Assembly (NCBI RefSeq): GCF_003337315.1
Contig: NZ_QPJV01000004.1
Location: 62,001-126,000 of the forward strand
Origin: Vagococcus fluvialis
GTDB lineage: Bacteria; Bacillota; Bacilli; Lactobacillales; Vagococcaceae
Direction of reading: 5' to 3'
Length of the DNA stretch: 64,000 nucleotides
Shown here: positions 56,362 through 64,000 of the stretch, in pieces
Layout: each line of letters starts with the position of its first letter
How positions within the stretch are numbered: the stretch's first letter is position 1
Position numbers and translations under genes: made by a program
The notes under the pieces: generated by a model
Databases searched by the model: none
Seen by the model: the letters and a program-made list of their open reading frames with translations, nothing else
Told to the model about the DNA's origin: nothing

Positions 56362-57012
56362 ATGTTAGTAAAAGATTATATGACAAAAAACCTCATTACT
56401 GCTGATAAATCATTAAAAATTTTTGATGCAGTGGAGCTGATGAAACAACATGATATTCACCGCTTACCAGTTGTTGAGAATAAAAGATTAGTTGGTTTAA
56501 TCACTGAGGGAACGATTCAAGAAGCGATGCCTTCAAAAGCAACTAGTTTAAGTGTCTATGAAGCGAATTATTTACTAAATAAAACAGTCGTTGAAGACGT
56601 GATGATTAAAGAAGTTGAAACCATAAAAGAGACGTGTTTACTTGAAGATGCGATTTTTCAAATGCGAAAGCATAAGGTTAATGTTTTACCAGTTTTAAAC
56701 AAAATGAATGATGTGGTTGGGATTATTACGAATAACGATATCTTTGATGCCTTTTTAAATATTACAGGTTACAGAGAACCTGGAACACGTGTGTCAATTA
56801 GCATCTCTCATGATGAGGAAGGTGTTTTAGCCAAATTAACACAAATATTTAAAGACAATCATTTAAATATTATTCAAATAGTAGTGTATCGTCATGAAGA
56901 GCAACCAGTTATTGTCATTCAGACGACTTCAGAGGAAAATGAAGTTATAAAAGATGTTTTAGAAAAAGAAGGCTACAACGTGTTATCTTCTATTCAAACA
57001 GTTAACAGGTAG
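56362..57012 (+). CDS. CBS-CBS-ACT domain protein (AcuB-like) at the end of the liv operon
   Basis: A 216-residue soluble protein; ATG 56362 follows GGAGG (GTG 56359 is possible). Two CBS motifs lie at residues 6-55 (VKDYMTKNLITADKSLKIFD, HDIHRLPVVENKRLVGLITE) and 75-132 (VEDVMIKEVETIKETCLLED, VLPVLNKMNDVVGIITNNDI). An ACT domain fills residues 142-212 (VSISISHDEEGVLAKLTQIF). CBS pairs bind adenine nucleotides and ACT domains bind amino acids. In this operon it may sense branched-chain amino acids and energy state and act on LivGF or metabolism; this is inference. Confidence 0.85.
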   Translation: MLVKDYMTKNLITADKSLKIFDAVELMKQHDIHRLPVVENKRLVGLITEGTIQEAMPSKATSLSVYEANYLLNKTVVEDVMIKEVETIKETCLLEDAIFQMRKHKVNVLPVLNKMNDVVGIITNNDIFDAFLNITGYREPGTRVSISISHDEEGVLAKLTQIFKDNHLNIIQIVVYRHEEQPVIVIQTTSEENEVIKDVLEKEGYNVLSSIQTVNR

Positions 57013-57077
57013 GCAGTTGTCATACCTGTTATTTATAATTAAAGGAGTGTGACTTATTTTTGTCACATTCCTTTTTT
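57004..57077 (+). terminator. Double terminator after the liv operon
   Basis: A first hairpin AACAGGT/ACCTGTT (57004-57030) overlaps the stop of the CBS-ACT gene. A second, AAAGGAGTGTGAC and GTCACATTCCTTT (57041-57074) with a T run, is the effective terminator. The GTGTGACTTATTTTTGTCACA part is identical to that at 10799. Confidence 0.88.
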
Positions 57078-57153
57078 GTTTCAAACTAAACCACTAGTTG
57101 ATTGTTCAATGAAGTAAATCTTGATATGATTTAAATAGCAAAGGAGAGAGCCT

Positions 57154-57894
57154 ATGTCATCAATTATAAGTGAAAATTTAAAGAAATACCGCAAACTAAA
57201 TAAATTAACACAACAAGAGATGGCTCAGGCTTTATTTGTTACTCCTCAAGCTGTTTCTAAATGGGAAAGAGGAGAGTCTCTGGCAGATATCTCATTAATT
57301 CCAAGTATTGCTAGTACTCTACATGTTTCGATATCAGATTTATGGGAAGAAGAGCAAGAATTAAATGAATTGGAGCAGTTATACGACTTACCAGGGATGC
57401 TAAAAAACCATCAAGTGGAAGCTATTATATTGAAAGCTTTAAAAAAAGCTAATAGCGTGATTGACTTTGCTCCTGGTTTTGAGTTTTTCTTATTATTAAA
57501 CGAAGCTCAAAAGAAAAAAGTTACTTTTGAAATTTTAAAAATGTCAGATTCTGATGAGATTATTGAAGAGTTTTTATATTATTTGCCAAATAGTATTAAA
57601 GAAGAGGTTATTCTACAACTGATTTTTGAAAAAAGATTTCAAGCTTTAGAAAACTTAGTTCCTATGATGTCAAAATCAATTCGAACAAAAGCATTGGAAG
57701 CATGTTTGAAGACTTATGAGTTGGATTTTTTAGATGAGCTATTTCCATTTTTAACTCATTCTCAAAAGGAATTAACTATTAAAATTATTAAAGAAGAAAA
57801 ATTACCACTTGCTTTATTTGAAAATTATTTAACATTTTTTACAGATATTCAACGACAACATTTACTAGAAGGAGAGAGTCAGGATGAGCATTAA
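57154..57894 (+). CDS. XRE family regulator with C-terminal helical domain
   Basis: A 246-residue protein with AAGGAGAG before ATG. Residues 8-62 are a Cro/CI helix-turn-helix (LKKYRKLNKLTQQEMAQALF, VTPQAVSKWERGESLADISL). The remaining 180 residues are helical and acidic with repeated LEEL-type segments, not assignable. Its end overlaps the DUF4097 gene by 11 nt, so it is presumably a dedicated regulator or partner of that protein. Confidence 0.85.
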   Translation: MSSIISENLKKYRKLNKLTQQEMAQALFVTPQAVSKWERGESLADISLIPSIASTLHVSISDLWEEEQELNELEQLYDLPGMLKNHQVEAIILKALKKANSVIDFAPGFEFFLLLNEAQKKKVTFEILKMSDSDEIIEEFLYYLPNSIKEEVILQLIFEKRFQALENLVPMMSKSIRTKALEACLKTYELDFLDELFPFLTHSQKELTIKIIKEEKLPLALFENYLTFFTDIQRQHLLEGESQDEH

Positions 57895-58951
57895 AGAGCA
57901 AAAAAGAAAAGTTTTGAAAATGTTAGAGGACGAGGTTATCACTCAAGAACAAGCTTTAGATTTATTAGAGATGATTGCTCGTGAGGGAGATTTTGAAACT
58001 GTTGATGAGATTAAAGATGGACCTATGGAACCAATAGACTTTGCTATTCCAAGAGAACCATTTGACTTTTTTGGAGGTGGACATCAGCTCTTTTCAGTGG
58101 CGCAAAAAGTAAAAGAAAATGCTTTTTCACCGATTACTTTAAAAGGGAAAAACAGCAAAATAGCTGTAACTTCTTATAGTGGCGATGAAATTATTATTAA
58201 GGGATGGTATAAAACTACCAGAAATTCAAATCTAATGATTCGTTTAGAAGAATTGGATGGTCGATATTTTTTAGATTATAATTATCACGGTGTTAGATAT
58301 CTAGGATTTGACGTTTATATTCCAGAAACAATGATTCCTGCTATGATGATTGAAAATAGTAATGCGACAGTTGAGATACGTAATATTGAAGCAAGTGAAA
58401 TTATTGTTGCTACTAAAAATGCTAGTATTGATTTACATGCCTGTGAGTCTAAACGAATTTTAGCTACAACAAAAAATAGTCATATTCATGTTAGAAAAAT
58501 AAAATCTGATTTTATTGAGCTATCAACAACGAATGCTAAATTAAAAGTAAAAGAAGTTTTATCAAATGAAGCTGATTTTAGAACAACAAATGCTACGATT
58601 GATATTCAAGATAGTTACATTGAAAATAGCCTTTTAGAAACAAAAAATGCTCAAATTTGGTTAGACTTTAATGGTGTTGCAGTGGAATATTTAAGAAAAG
58701 CACAAATTGAAGCTAGAACAACAAATGCCAATATTGAGTGTGTTTTACCTGAATACAAACGAATTCCTTATCGGATTAGTGGAACTACAAGAAGAGGAAA
58801 TGTAGTAACAGATTCAGATAATTTAATTATATTAGCTCAAGATAAAGGTTACCTAGTGGCACAAAGTCCAGAATATGAAAAAGATGCTAACAATTTAACT
58901 TTTAATTTTCAAACAACTAATGGCAGTATTAGAATCAGAGATTTTTCATAA
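57884..58951 (+). CDS. DUF4097 beta-helix protein, LiaX/YvlB-like
   Basis: A 355-residue protein with AAGGAGAG before ATG. The N-terminus (residues 1-40, KMLEDEVITQEQALDLLEMI) resembles the SHOCT-like helix pair of YvlB/LiaX; residues 85-355 are a DUF4097 parallel beta-helix, seen as regular TTNA, TKNA and TTNG turns (VATKNASIDL, STTNAKLKV, RTTNATIDI, RTTNANIECV, QTTNGSIRI). LiaX in E. faecalis is a surface-exposed sensor that tunes the LiaFSR response to daptomycin. No signal peptide is visible. It could be a LiaX paralogue controlled by the XRE protein. Confidence 0.82.
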   Translation: MSIKEQKRKVLKMLEDEVITQEQALDLLEMIAREGDFETVDEIKDGPMEPIDFAIPREPFDFFGGGHQLFSVAQKVKENAFSPITLKGKNSKIAVTSYSGDEIIIKGWYKTTRNSNLMIRLEELDGRYFLDYNYHGVRYLGFDVYIPETMIPAMMIENSNATVEIRNIEASEIIVATKNASIDLHACESKRILATTKNSHIHVRKIKSDFIELSTTNAKLKVKEVLSNEADFRTTNATIDIQDSYIENSLLETKNAQIWLDFNGVAVEYLRKAQIEARTTNANIECVLPEYKRIPYRISGTTRRGNVVTDSDNLIILAQDKGYLVAQSPEYEKDANNLTFNFQTTNGSIRIRDFS

Positions 58952-58960
58952 AATAAAAAG

Positions 58961-59004
58961 AATGCTACTTAGCTTAAAGTTATTTTAAGTTGAGTGGCAT
59001 TTTG
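58961..59004 (+). terminator. Hairpin after the DUF4097 gene
   Basis: AATGCTACT and AGTGGCATT pair (one G-U pair), with an inner CTTAAA/TTTAAG, followed by TTTG. A weak terminator. Confidence 0.6.
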
Positions 59005-59065
59005 ACTTAACAAAATCTTGAAAATATGCTATTCTCAATTAGTTAATAGATAAGAGGTGAAGAAT

Positions 59066-59299
59066 GTGAGAAAAAATAAACCGGTTGAAGTTGAGATTAA
59101 AGAAACAGAAATCAAAAAAGACGGTGAAACTTTAGCTCATCATCAATTATTCATTGGAAAACGAATGATTGGAGAAGTAACAGCTTTAGATTCAACTAAA
59201 TTTGAAGTGAAATCTGATGATTCTTTTGTAGGTTTTGTAAAAACAATGGATCAAGGATATGAAGAAGTATTAAGAAATTGGAATTTGCATAATAATTAA
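59066..59299 (+). CDS. DUF2969 family protein
   Basis: A 77-residue protein starting at GTG 59066, 6-7 nt after AGAGGTG; a GTG at 59057 is part of that binding site. The family features are a charged start, DGETLAHHQLFIGKRMIGEV, DDSFVGFVKTMDQGYEEVLR and a closing WNLHNN. DUF2969 is typical of Lactobacillales; its function is unknown. Confidence 0.87.
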   Translation: MRKNKPVEVEIKETEIKKDGETLAHHQLFIGKRMIGEVTALDSTKFEVKSDDSFVGFVKTMDQGYEEVLRNWNLHNN

Positions 59300-59307
59300 A
59301 AAAAAGC

Positions 59308-59336
59308 TTGCTTTTTTTTAATGAATTATGTATGAT
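59308..59336 (+). promoter_or_regulatory. Promoter of the tRNA-Tyr/tRNA-Gln unit
   Basis: TTGCTT, a 17-nt spacer and TATGAT lie 32 nt before the tRNA-Tyr 5' end, a normal distance for a short tRNA leader. Confidence 0.7.
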
Positions 59337-59367
59337 TATGAAGTCGGGTTTTTAACCACGACTAGCT

Positions 59368-59448
59368 GGAGGGGTAGCGAAGTGGCTAAACGCGGCGGAC
59401 TGTAAATCCGCTCCTTCGGGTTCGGCAGTTCGAATCTGCCCCCCTCCA
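59368..59448 (+). tRNA. tRNA-Tyr (GTA)
   Basis: An 81-nt class II tRNA. Acceptor GGAGGGG pairs with CCCCTCC, anticodon GTA is at 59402-59404 in the loop CTGTAAA, a long variable arm CTCCTTCGGG follows, and the T-loop is GTTCGAATC. CCA is not encoded; discriminator A. Confidence 0.97.
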
Positions 59449-59459
59449 TTTTTTATTTT

Positions 59460-59531
59460 TGGGCTATAGCCAAGCGGTAAGGCAACGGACTTTGACTCCG
59501 TCACTCGTTGGTTCGAATCCAGCTAGCCCAG
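59460..59531 (+). tRNA. tRNA-Gln (TTG)
   Basis: A 72-nt tRNA. Acceptor TGGGCTA pairs with TAGCCCA, discriminator G, anticodon TTG at 59492-59494 in the loop CTTTGAC, T-loop GTTCGAATC. CCA is not encoded. It is 11 nt after tRNA-Tyr and shares its transcript. Confidence 0.97.
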
Positions 59532-59534
59532 TAG

Positions 59535-59568
59535 AAAAGTTAACATAATTTTATGTTAACTTTTTTTT
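59535..59568 (+). terminator. Terminator of the tRNA unit
   Basis: AAAAGTTAACATAA and TTATGTTAACTTTT form a long AT-rich stem followed by T. It immediately follows tRNA-Gln. Confidence 0.88.
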
Positions 59569-59592
59569 ATTTTTAGAAAGGAAGTTATGTTG

Positions 59593-59760
59593 ATGGATTT
59601 AAAAAACAGATTACAAGAGCAGTATGTCAATTATCGTGACATGATGAAGGAAAAAGATTTAGTTGAAGATGTCAGACAGACGATCCCTTTTATGAACGAA
59701 GTAAAAAAAGCTAAGTTAACAAAAGAAAATACACGTAAATGGCATTCTAAATTGTATTAA
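59593..59760 (+). CDS. Small conserved-looking protein of 55 residues, unknown
   Basis: ATG 59593 is 8 nt after AGAAAGGAAG (ATG 59587 is too close to it). The product is highly charged and helical, without signal or membrane part: LKNRLQEQYVNYRDMMKEKD, IPFMNEVKKAKLTKENTRKW. A real ribosome binding site, a terminator behind it and a balanced codon usage support expression. I do not recognise the family. Confidence 0.55.
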   Translation: MDLKNRLQEQYVNYRDMMKEKDLVEDVRQTIPFMNEVKKAKLTKENTRKWHSKLY

Positions 59761-59767
59761 AAAAGCT

Positions 59768-59807
59768 AAAAAGAGATTAAAACAGTGACTTGTTTTAATC
59801 TCTTTTT
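59768..59807. terminator. Bidirectional terminator, small ORF against TetR gene
   Basis: AAAAAGAGATTAAAACA and TGTTTTAATCTCTTTTT-type arms around GTGACT form a stem of about 16 bp with T runs on both strands. Confidence 0.9.
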
Positions 59808-60413
59808 CTATTCCATAATATCTATTCCAAGAACAGTTAAATGACCATTACCAACTAATTTAATAACTAGGCGGGCCATGTGGTCAGGTTCGAAATCTGA
59901 GTCAGTTGTTACCCACCAATGAACAGTTCCAATAAAGATTGATGTCATATACTCAATAATAAAACTCATAGGAACCTCAATATCATTTTCAGTTATTCTC
60001 AATTTAGAAAAAGTTTCTTCATAAGTCGTTGCTAAAACGGTGGATAATTTTTTTCTAAAAGGCTCGCTAGAACTACCCTCTGTTAGCATAACAAAGAAAG
60101 TCTGTTGTTCTTTAATCATTGTAAAAACTCTAGTTAAGGTCTTCTCGATTGTTTTTAAGTGGATGAATTTAGATTTATTAAGGCTACTAGAGTCTAAAAT
60201 ACTACTTAAATTAGAAATAGCAAAGTTCATCACGTAGTCGTAAAGGTCTGGCTTGTCTTTAAAATGAGCATAAAAAGTAGCTCTGTTAATCATAGCTTTA
60301 TCAGCAATTTCTTGAATAGTAATGGCTTCATATCCTTTTTCACCTATTAGTTCAAGGAAAGCTTCAATAATCATTTTTTTGGTTCGAATAACACGCAAGT
60401 CTTGTTTTTTCAT
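59808..60413 (-). CDS. TetR/AcrR family repressor
   Basis: A 201-residue regulator; ATG 60413 follows AAAGGAGAAAAA and is preferred to ATG 60434. Residues 8-55 are the TetR helix-turn-helix (EKGYEAITIQEIADKAMINR, ATFYAHFKDKPDLYDYV); the rest is the ligand-binding helical domain with TetR_C patterns. It is divergent from the giant activase, and a 10-10-10 inverted repeat lies in the shared region. It likely represses that gene; the ligand might be an acyl-CoA or drug-like compound, unknown. Confidence 0.88.
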   Translation of the reverse strand: MKKQDLRVIRTKKMIIEAFLELIGEKGYEAITIQEIADKAMINRATFYAHFKDKPDLYDYVMNFAISNLSSILDSSSLNKSKFIHLKTIEKTLTRVFTMIKEQQTFFVMLTEGSSSEPFRKKLSTVLATTYEETFSKLRITENDIEVPMSFIIEYMTSIFIGTVHWWVTTDSDFEPDHMARLVIKLVGNGHLTVLGIDIME

Positions 60414-60530
60414 TTTTTCTCCTTTAAAAAACAACAGATAGGCCTTGATTGTTGTTTAAATCACAAATGAACCTAAACTGATGATTGTAATTATTTCAAA
60501 CACGCTTAATATATATTATATAGTATATCA

Positions 60531-60560
60531 AACACTTTGTAAGATAATCAACAAAGTGTT
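60531..60560. promoter_or_regulatory. Candidate TetR operator
   Basis: AACACTTTGT and ACAAAGTGTT are perfect inverted 10-mers with a 10-nt spacer, 30-59 nt before the activase start. CAAACAC/GTTTG-like bases extend the symmetry. Placed between the divergent genes, it is the obvious operator. Confidence 0.65.
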
Positions 60561-60589
60561 GGTTTGAAATTAAATAAGGACTGATGTAA

Positions 60590-63500
60590 ATGAGTAAACG
60601 TATTGGAATAGACGTAGGTTCGACAACAGTAAAATGCGTCGTGTTAGATGAAAATAATCAATTATTATTTTCTACCTATAAACGACATTTTTCAGACGTA
60701 AAAAATGCAACCCTAGAAGTATTATGTGCTATGGAACTAGAATTAAAAGAAACTGAAAATATGCAAGTTATGATTACTGGCTCTGGTGGTATGGGACTGT
60801 CTGAGTTATTAGATATTCCTTTTATTCAAGAAGTGATTGCTGGAACAAAAGCAGTTGAAACTTTAATTCCAGAAACAGATGTTGCCATTGAGTTAGGGGG
60901 AGAAGATGCTAAAATAACTTTTTTTGAAGGTTCTCTTGAACAAAGAATGAATGGTAGTTGTGCAGGAGGAACAGGAGCTTTTATTGACCAGATGGCAAGT
61001 TTACTTAAAACTGATGCCCAAGGGTTAAATAACTTAGCTAAGTCTTATGAAACTATTTATCCGATTGCTTCAAGGTGTGGTGTTTTTGCAAAAACAGATA
61101 TTCAACCACTAATTAATGAAGGAGCAAGACGTGAGGATATTGCCGCTAGTGTGTATCAGGCAGTTGTTAATCAAACCATTGCTGGTTTAGCTTCTGGAAG
61201 GAAAATTAAAGGCAATGTGGCTTTTTTAGGTGGTCCGTTATTTTTCATGAGTGAGTTACGTAAACGATTTATAGCAACTCTTGATTTGAGAGATGAGCAA
61301 GTTATTTTTCCAGAGAATTCGCAATTATTTGTTGCACTGGGAGCAGCACTTTCTTTAAAGGAAGAAAAAAAGATTAATATAGAAGAGTTAATCAAAAAAC
61401 TAAAATTTTCTGAGAAACATTCATTAGGAATGGAAGATTGTTTACCAGCTTTGTTTGAAACAAAAGATGATTTAAATGAATTTAGAAACAGACATGCTCA
61501 GGCTGAATTAGAGGAATTTAAATTAACAGACTACTCTGGACCGCTTTTTATAGGCATTGATGCTGGTTCAACTACAACTAAAATAGCTGTCATTGGTAGT
61601 AACTCAGAACTTTTATTTAGTCATTACGGTAATAATGAAGGTAGACCTCTAGAAACAACGATTAACGTATTAAAAAGAGTTTATGAGCTGATGCCTGAAG
61701 ATACATTTATAGCAAAAACTGCTGTTACAGGTTATGGTGAGCATTTAATTAAGCATGCTCTCAAAGTAGATATTGGTGAAGTTGAAACTATGGCTCATTA
61801 TAAAGCAGCTAACTTTTTTGCTCCAGGTGTCGACTTTATATTAGATATTGGCGGTCAAGATATGAAAGCTATGACCATCAAAGATGGCGCTTTGTCTTCG
61901 ATTCAATTAAATGAAGCTTGTTCTTCTGGTTGTGGTTCATTTTTAGAAACTTTTGCTAAAAGTCTAAATTATTCGATTGAAGACTTTGCAAGTGCGGCTA
62001 TTGATTCAAGAACGCCTGTTGATTTAGGTTCTAGATGTACCGTTTTTATGAATTCTAAAGTGCGACAAGTTCAAAAAGAGGGAGCAACCCCAGGAGATAT
62101 TTCTGCTGGTTTAGCTTATTCAGTTATCAAAAACGCCTTGTATAAAGTGATAAAAATGAAGCAATCAGCAGAACTTGGGAAAACCATTGTTTGTCAAGGT
62201 GGAACCTTTTATAATGAATCAGTTTTGAGAGCTTTTGAGTTAATTAGTGAGCGCGAAGTGATTCGTCCAAATATTGCAGGTTTAATGGGAGCTTTTGGTG
62301 CAGGCATAATTGCTTTAGAAGAATATGACATTAATGGATCTGAAAGTAGTCTTTTATCATTGGAAGAGATGTTAGCTTTAACGTCTGAAAAAGAATTTTC
62401 AACATGTGGTTTATGTGAAAATAATTGTTTATTAACTGTGACTTTATTTTCAGATGGGCGTAAATTTATTACAGGTAATCGCTGTGAAAGAGGAGCTCAG
62501 GAAAAACAAATTAAAACGAAACGTCGTGAAAATTTAGTGGATTACAAATACCGACGTTTGTTTAGATATCGCTCTTTAAAAAATGAAGAAGCTGTTAATG
62601 GTTCAATCGGAATTCCAAGAGTTTTGAATATGTATGAGAATTACCCATTATGGCATACTATTTTTACGGATTTAGGTTTTAAAGTGATCCTTTCACCTAA
62701 ATCAGATAAAGAGCTATATGAAAAAGGGATCGAAACAATACCTAGTGATACGGTTTGTTATCCAGCTAAATTAGTTCATGGTCATATTGAATCTTTAATA
62801 GAGGACAAGGTAGATATTATATTTTATCCAGGTGTTGTCTTTGAGCGCGTTGAGGATAGAGTAGCTGATAATCATTTTAATTGTCCGATTGTTCAAAGTT
62901 ATTCTGATGTTATAAAAAATAACATGGATCCTATTAGAGAAGGCAAAGTTGACTACCGGAACCCTTATCTTAATTTAGCGGATGTGGAATCTGTTACGAG
63001 TCAACTTCAAAAAACATTTGCAGATTTTAATTTTAGTGATGATATAATTTCTCAAGCTGTTCATCATGGGTTTGAAGAATTAGATAAGTTTAAATTAGAT
63101 GTTAGACAGCGTGGGGAAAAAGTCCTTGAGAAAATGCATAAAAACAATGAAAAAGGAATCGTTCTCTCAGGTAGACCTTACCATGTAGATCCAGAAGTTA
63201 ATCACGGAATTGCTAATATCATTACTCAAGAAGGCTTTCACTGCTTAACAGAAGACAGCATCTCTCATTTAGGAGACGTTGAAAACTTAAGAGTCGTTAA
63301 TCAGTGGGTCTATCATTCTAGACTTTATGCAGCAGCTAAAGTTGTAGCTAAAATGCCTAACTTAGAACTGGTTCAATTAAATTCATTTGGTTGTGGACTA
63401 GATGCTGTGACCACTGATCAAGTGGAAGAAATTATGGCTCAATATGGTCGAATTTATACAGTTTTAAAAATTGATGAAGGTTCTAATCTTGGTGCTGTTC

Positions 63501-64000
63501 GGATTAGATTACGTTCTTTAAAAGCTGCAATGAAAGAAAGAGAAAAAGCAAAAGTATTACCTGTTAAGAGATTTGAAGAGAAAGAAAAAGTTGTTTTTAC
63601 GAAAGATATGCGTCAAAAACATACCTTACTCTTACCTATGCTTAGTCCAATTCACCAAGAAGGGTTAGTAGATGTTGCATTAAAAGCTAGTGGTTATGAT
63701 GTGGTCTGTTTACCTAGTGATGATAAAGAAGCGATTGATGTTGGCTTAAAATATGTTAACAACGATGCTTGTTATCCTGCCATTATATCCATTGGGCAAC
63801 TTATTGAGGCTCTACAGTCTGGTAAGTACGATGTTGAGAATACAAGTGTCATGTTAACTCAAACAGGTGGTGGATGTCGTGCCACAAATTATATTCCTTT
63901 ACTGAGAAAAGCTTTAGTTGATGCAGGTTTTGACCAAGTACCTGTAGTTTCGATTTCATTAGGTAATCAGGGTGTGGAGTCTAATCCTGGCTTTAAAATG
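60590..64000 (+). CDS. Giant 2-hydroxyacyl-CoA dehydratase activase-type protein (3' end outside window)
   Basis: The frame is open from ATG 60590 (AAGGACTG upstream) to the window end, 1137 codons. Residues 1-270 form a first ASKHA ATPase domain (KRIGIDVGSTTVKCVVLDEN, GSCAGGTGAFIDQMA). A second follows at about 325-590 (FIGIDAGSTTTKIAVIGSNS, DIGGQDMKAM, NEACSSGCGSFLETFA) whose Cys residues bind the bridging 4Fe-4S cluster in such activators. Then come a Cys motif CGLCENNC, a DUF2229 region (IGIPRVLNMYENYPLW, SDTVCYPAKLVHGH) and an HgdB-like part (NNDACYPAIISIGQ, GGGCRATNYIP). Family members have about 1400 residues. They drive low-potential electrons with ATP; the partner here is unknown. 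Confidence 0.9.
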   Translation, partial: MSKRIGIDVGSTTVKCVVLDENNQLLFSTYKRHFSDVKNATLEVLCAMELELKETENMQVMITGSGGMGLSELLDIPFIQEVIAGTKAVETLIPETDVAIELGGEDAKITFFEGSLEQRMNGSCAGGTGAFIDQMASLLKTDAQGLNNLAKSYETIYPIASRCGVFAKTDIQPLINEGARREDIAASVYQAVVNQTIAGLASGRKIKGNVAFLGGPLFFMSELRKRFIATLDLRDEQVIFPENSQLFVALGAALSLKEEKKINIEELIKKLKFSEKHSLGMEDCLPALFETKDDLNEFRNRHAQAELEEFKLTDYSGPLFIGIDAGSTTTKIAVIGSNSELLFSHYGNNEGRPLETTINVLKRVYELMPEDTFIAKTAVTGYGEHLIKHALKVDIGEVETMAHYKAANFFAPGVDFILDIGGQDMKAMTIKDGALSSIQLNEACSSGCGSFLETFAKSLNYSIEDFASAAIDSRTPVDLGSRCTVFMNSKVRQVQKEGATPGDISAGLAYSVIKNALYKVIKMKQSAELGKTIVCQGGTFYNESVLRAFELISEREVIRPNIAGLMGAFGAGIIALEEYDINGSESSLLSLEEMLALTSEKEFSTCGLCENNCLLTVTLFSDGRKFITGNRCERGAQEKQIKTKRRENLVDYKYRRLFRYRSLKNEEAVNGSIGIPRVLNMYENYPLWHTIFTDLGFKVILSPKSDKELYEKGIETIPSDTVCYPAKLVHGHIESLIEDKVDIIFYPGVVFERVEDRVADNHFNCPIVQSYSDVIKNNMDPIREGKVDYRNPYLNLADVESVTSQLQKTFADFNFSDDIISQAVHHGFEELDKFKLDVRQRGEKVLEKMHKNNEKGIVLSGRPYHVDPEVNHGIANIITQEGFHCLTEDSISHLGDVENLRVVNQWVYHSRLYAAAKVVAKMPNLELVQLNSFGCGLDAVTTDQVEEIMAQYGRIYTVLKIDEGSNLGAVRIRLRSLKAAMKEREKAKVLPVKRFEEKEKVVFTKDMRQKHTLLLPMLSPIHQEGLVDVALKASGYDVVCLPSDDKEAIDVGLKYVNNDACYPAIISIGQLIEALQSGKYDVENTSVMLTQTGGGCRATNYIPLLRKALVDAGFDQVPVVSISLGNQGVESNPGFKM

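Noticed and set aside
59295-59320. AAAAAAGC-TT-GC plus T run as a terminator of the DUF2969 gene
   Set aside because: The loop would be too small and the same bases form the -35 region of the tRNA promoter; termination there is doubtful.

Overview
This window reads as a chromosomal piece of a low-GC Gram-positive bacterium of the order Lactobacillales, most likely Enterococcaceae and plausibly Vagococcus or a close relative. Reasons: AT-rich sequence with strong AGGAGG ribosome binding sites; the secG-esterase-rnr-smpB block; an F-ATPase operon that starts at atpB; a murA-epuA-yidD neighbourhood; a stand-alone divergent EF-Tu gene of the kind described as a second tuf in enterococci; PepV, GlpP, an AA10 chitin oxidase and DUF2969. 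I found no insertion sequence, prophage, integrase or CRISPR array. The genus is an inference from gene content, not from an alignment.

Layout. 1-10.8 kb: mprF (cut by the window edge), a LacI regulator with a GNAT enzyme, a PepV dipeptidase with a YfcC-type carrier, and a probable Fur-controlled trio of YbaN and two ABC exporter-fold half transporters. 10.8-20.6 kb: a PucR-type regulator with an alpha/beta hydrolase, facing a six-gene catabolic operon: FdrA, a DUF1116 protein, an ankyrin-TPR protein, an NCS1 permease, a purine/pyrimidine-type deaminase and carbamate kinase. 20.7-24.3 kb: a lipoprotein, a GNAT, a broken MocR/EamA pair, a strongly structured intergenic sequence and a LOR-family protein. 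24.4-32.2 kb: GlpP, then a leader with promoter and intrinsic terminator, then a five-gene run (GlpA-like, GlpB-like, DUF1667, flavodoxin, pyruvate:flavodoxin oxidoreductase). 32.3-38.5 kb: the divergent tuf, then a patch of decayed genes (WYL regulator, DUF3224, VOC), an Msr-like ABC-F gene behind a leader peptide and attenuator, a MerR/DUF4260 pair, a tautomerase and a chitin-active LPMO. 38.8-57 kb: housekeeping operons (secG-est, rnr-smpB, atpBEFHAGDC, DUF1146, murA-epuA, yidD, livJHMGF plus a CBS-ACT sensor). 57-64 kb: an XRE/LiaX-like pair, DUF2969, tRNA-Tyr and tRNA-Gln, a 55-residue ORF, and a TetR repressor facing a very large 2-hydroxyacyl-CoA-dehydratase-type activase that runs off the window.

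How the genes may work together. The FdrA cluster looks complete for taking up an N-heterocycle or ureide, deaminating it, moving a carbamoyl group to phosphate and making ATP with carbamate kinase. It lacks the DUF2877 partner of the E. coli FdrA-YlbE-YlbF set and carries an ankyrin-TPR protein instead; its substrate is unknown and I consider it the best candidate for an undescribed system. The GlpP leader should make glycerol 3-phosphate oxidation, and by operon continuity also flavodoxin and pyruvate:flavodoxin oxidoreductase, respond to glycerol 3-phosphate. The ABC-F leader has an Arg-Ile-Arg motif and a terminator, the layout of drug-sensing ribosome-stalling attenuation. Several genes carry single in-frame stops or deletion scars, which marks 22-23.6 kb and 33.6-35 kb as decaying accessory stretches.
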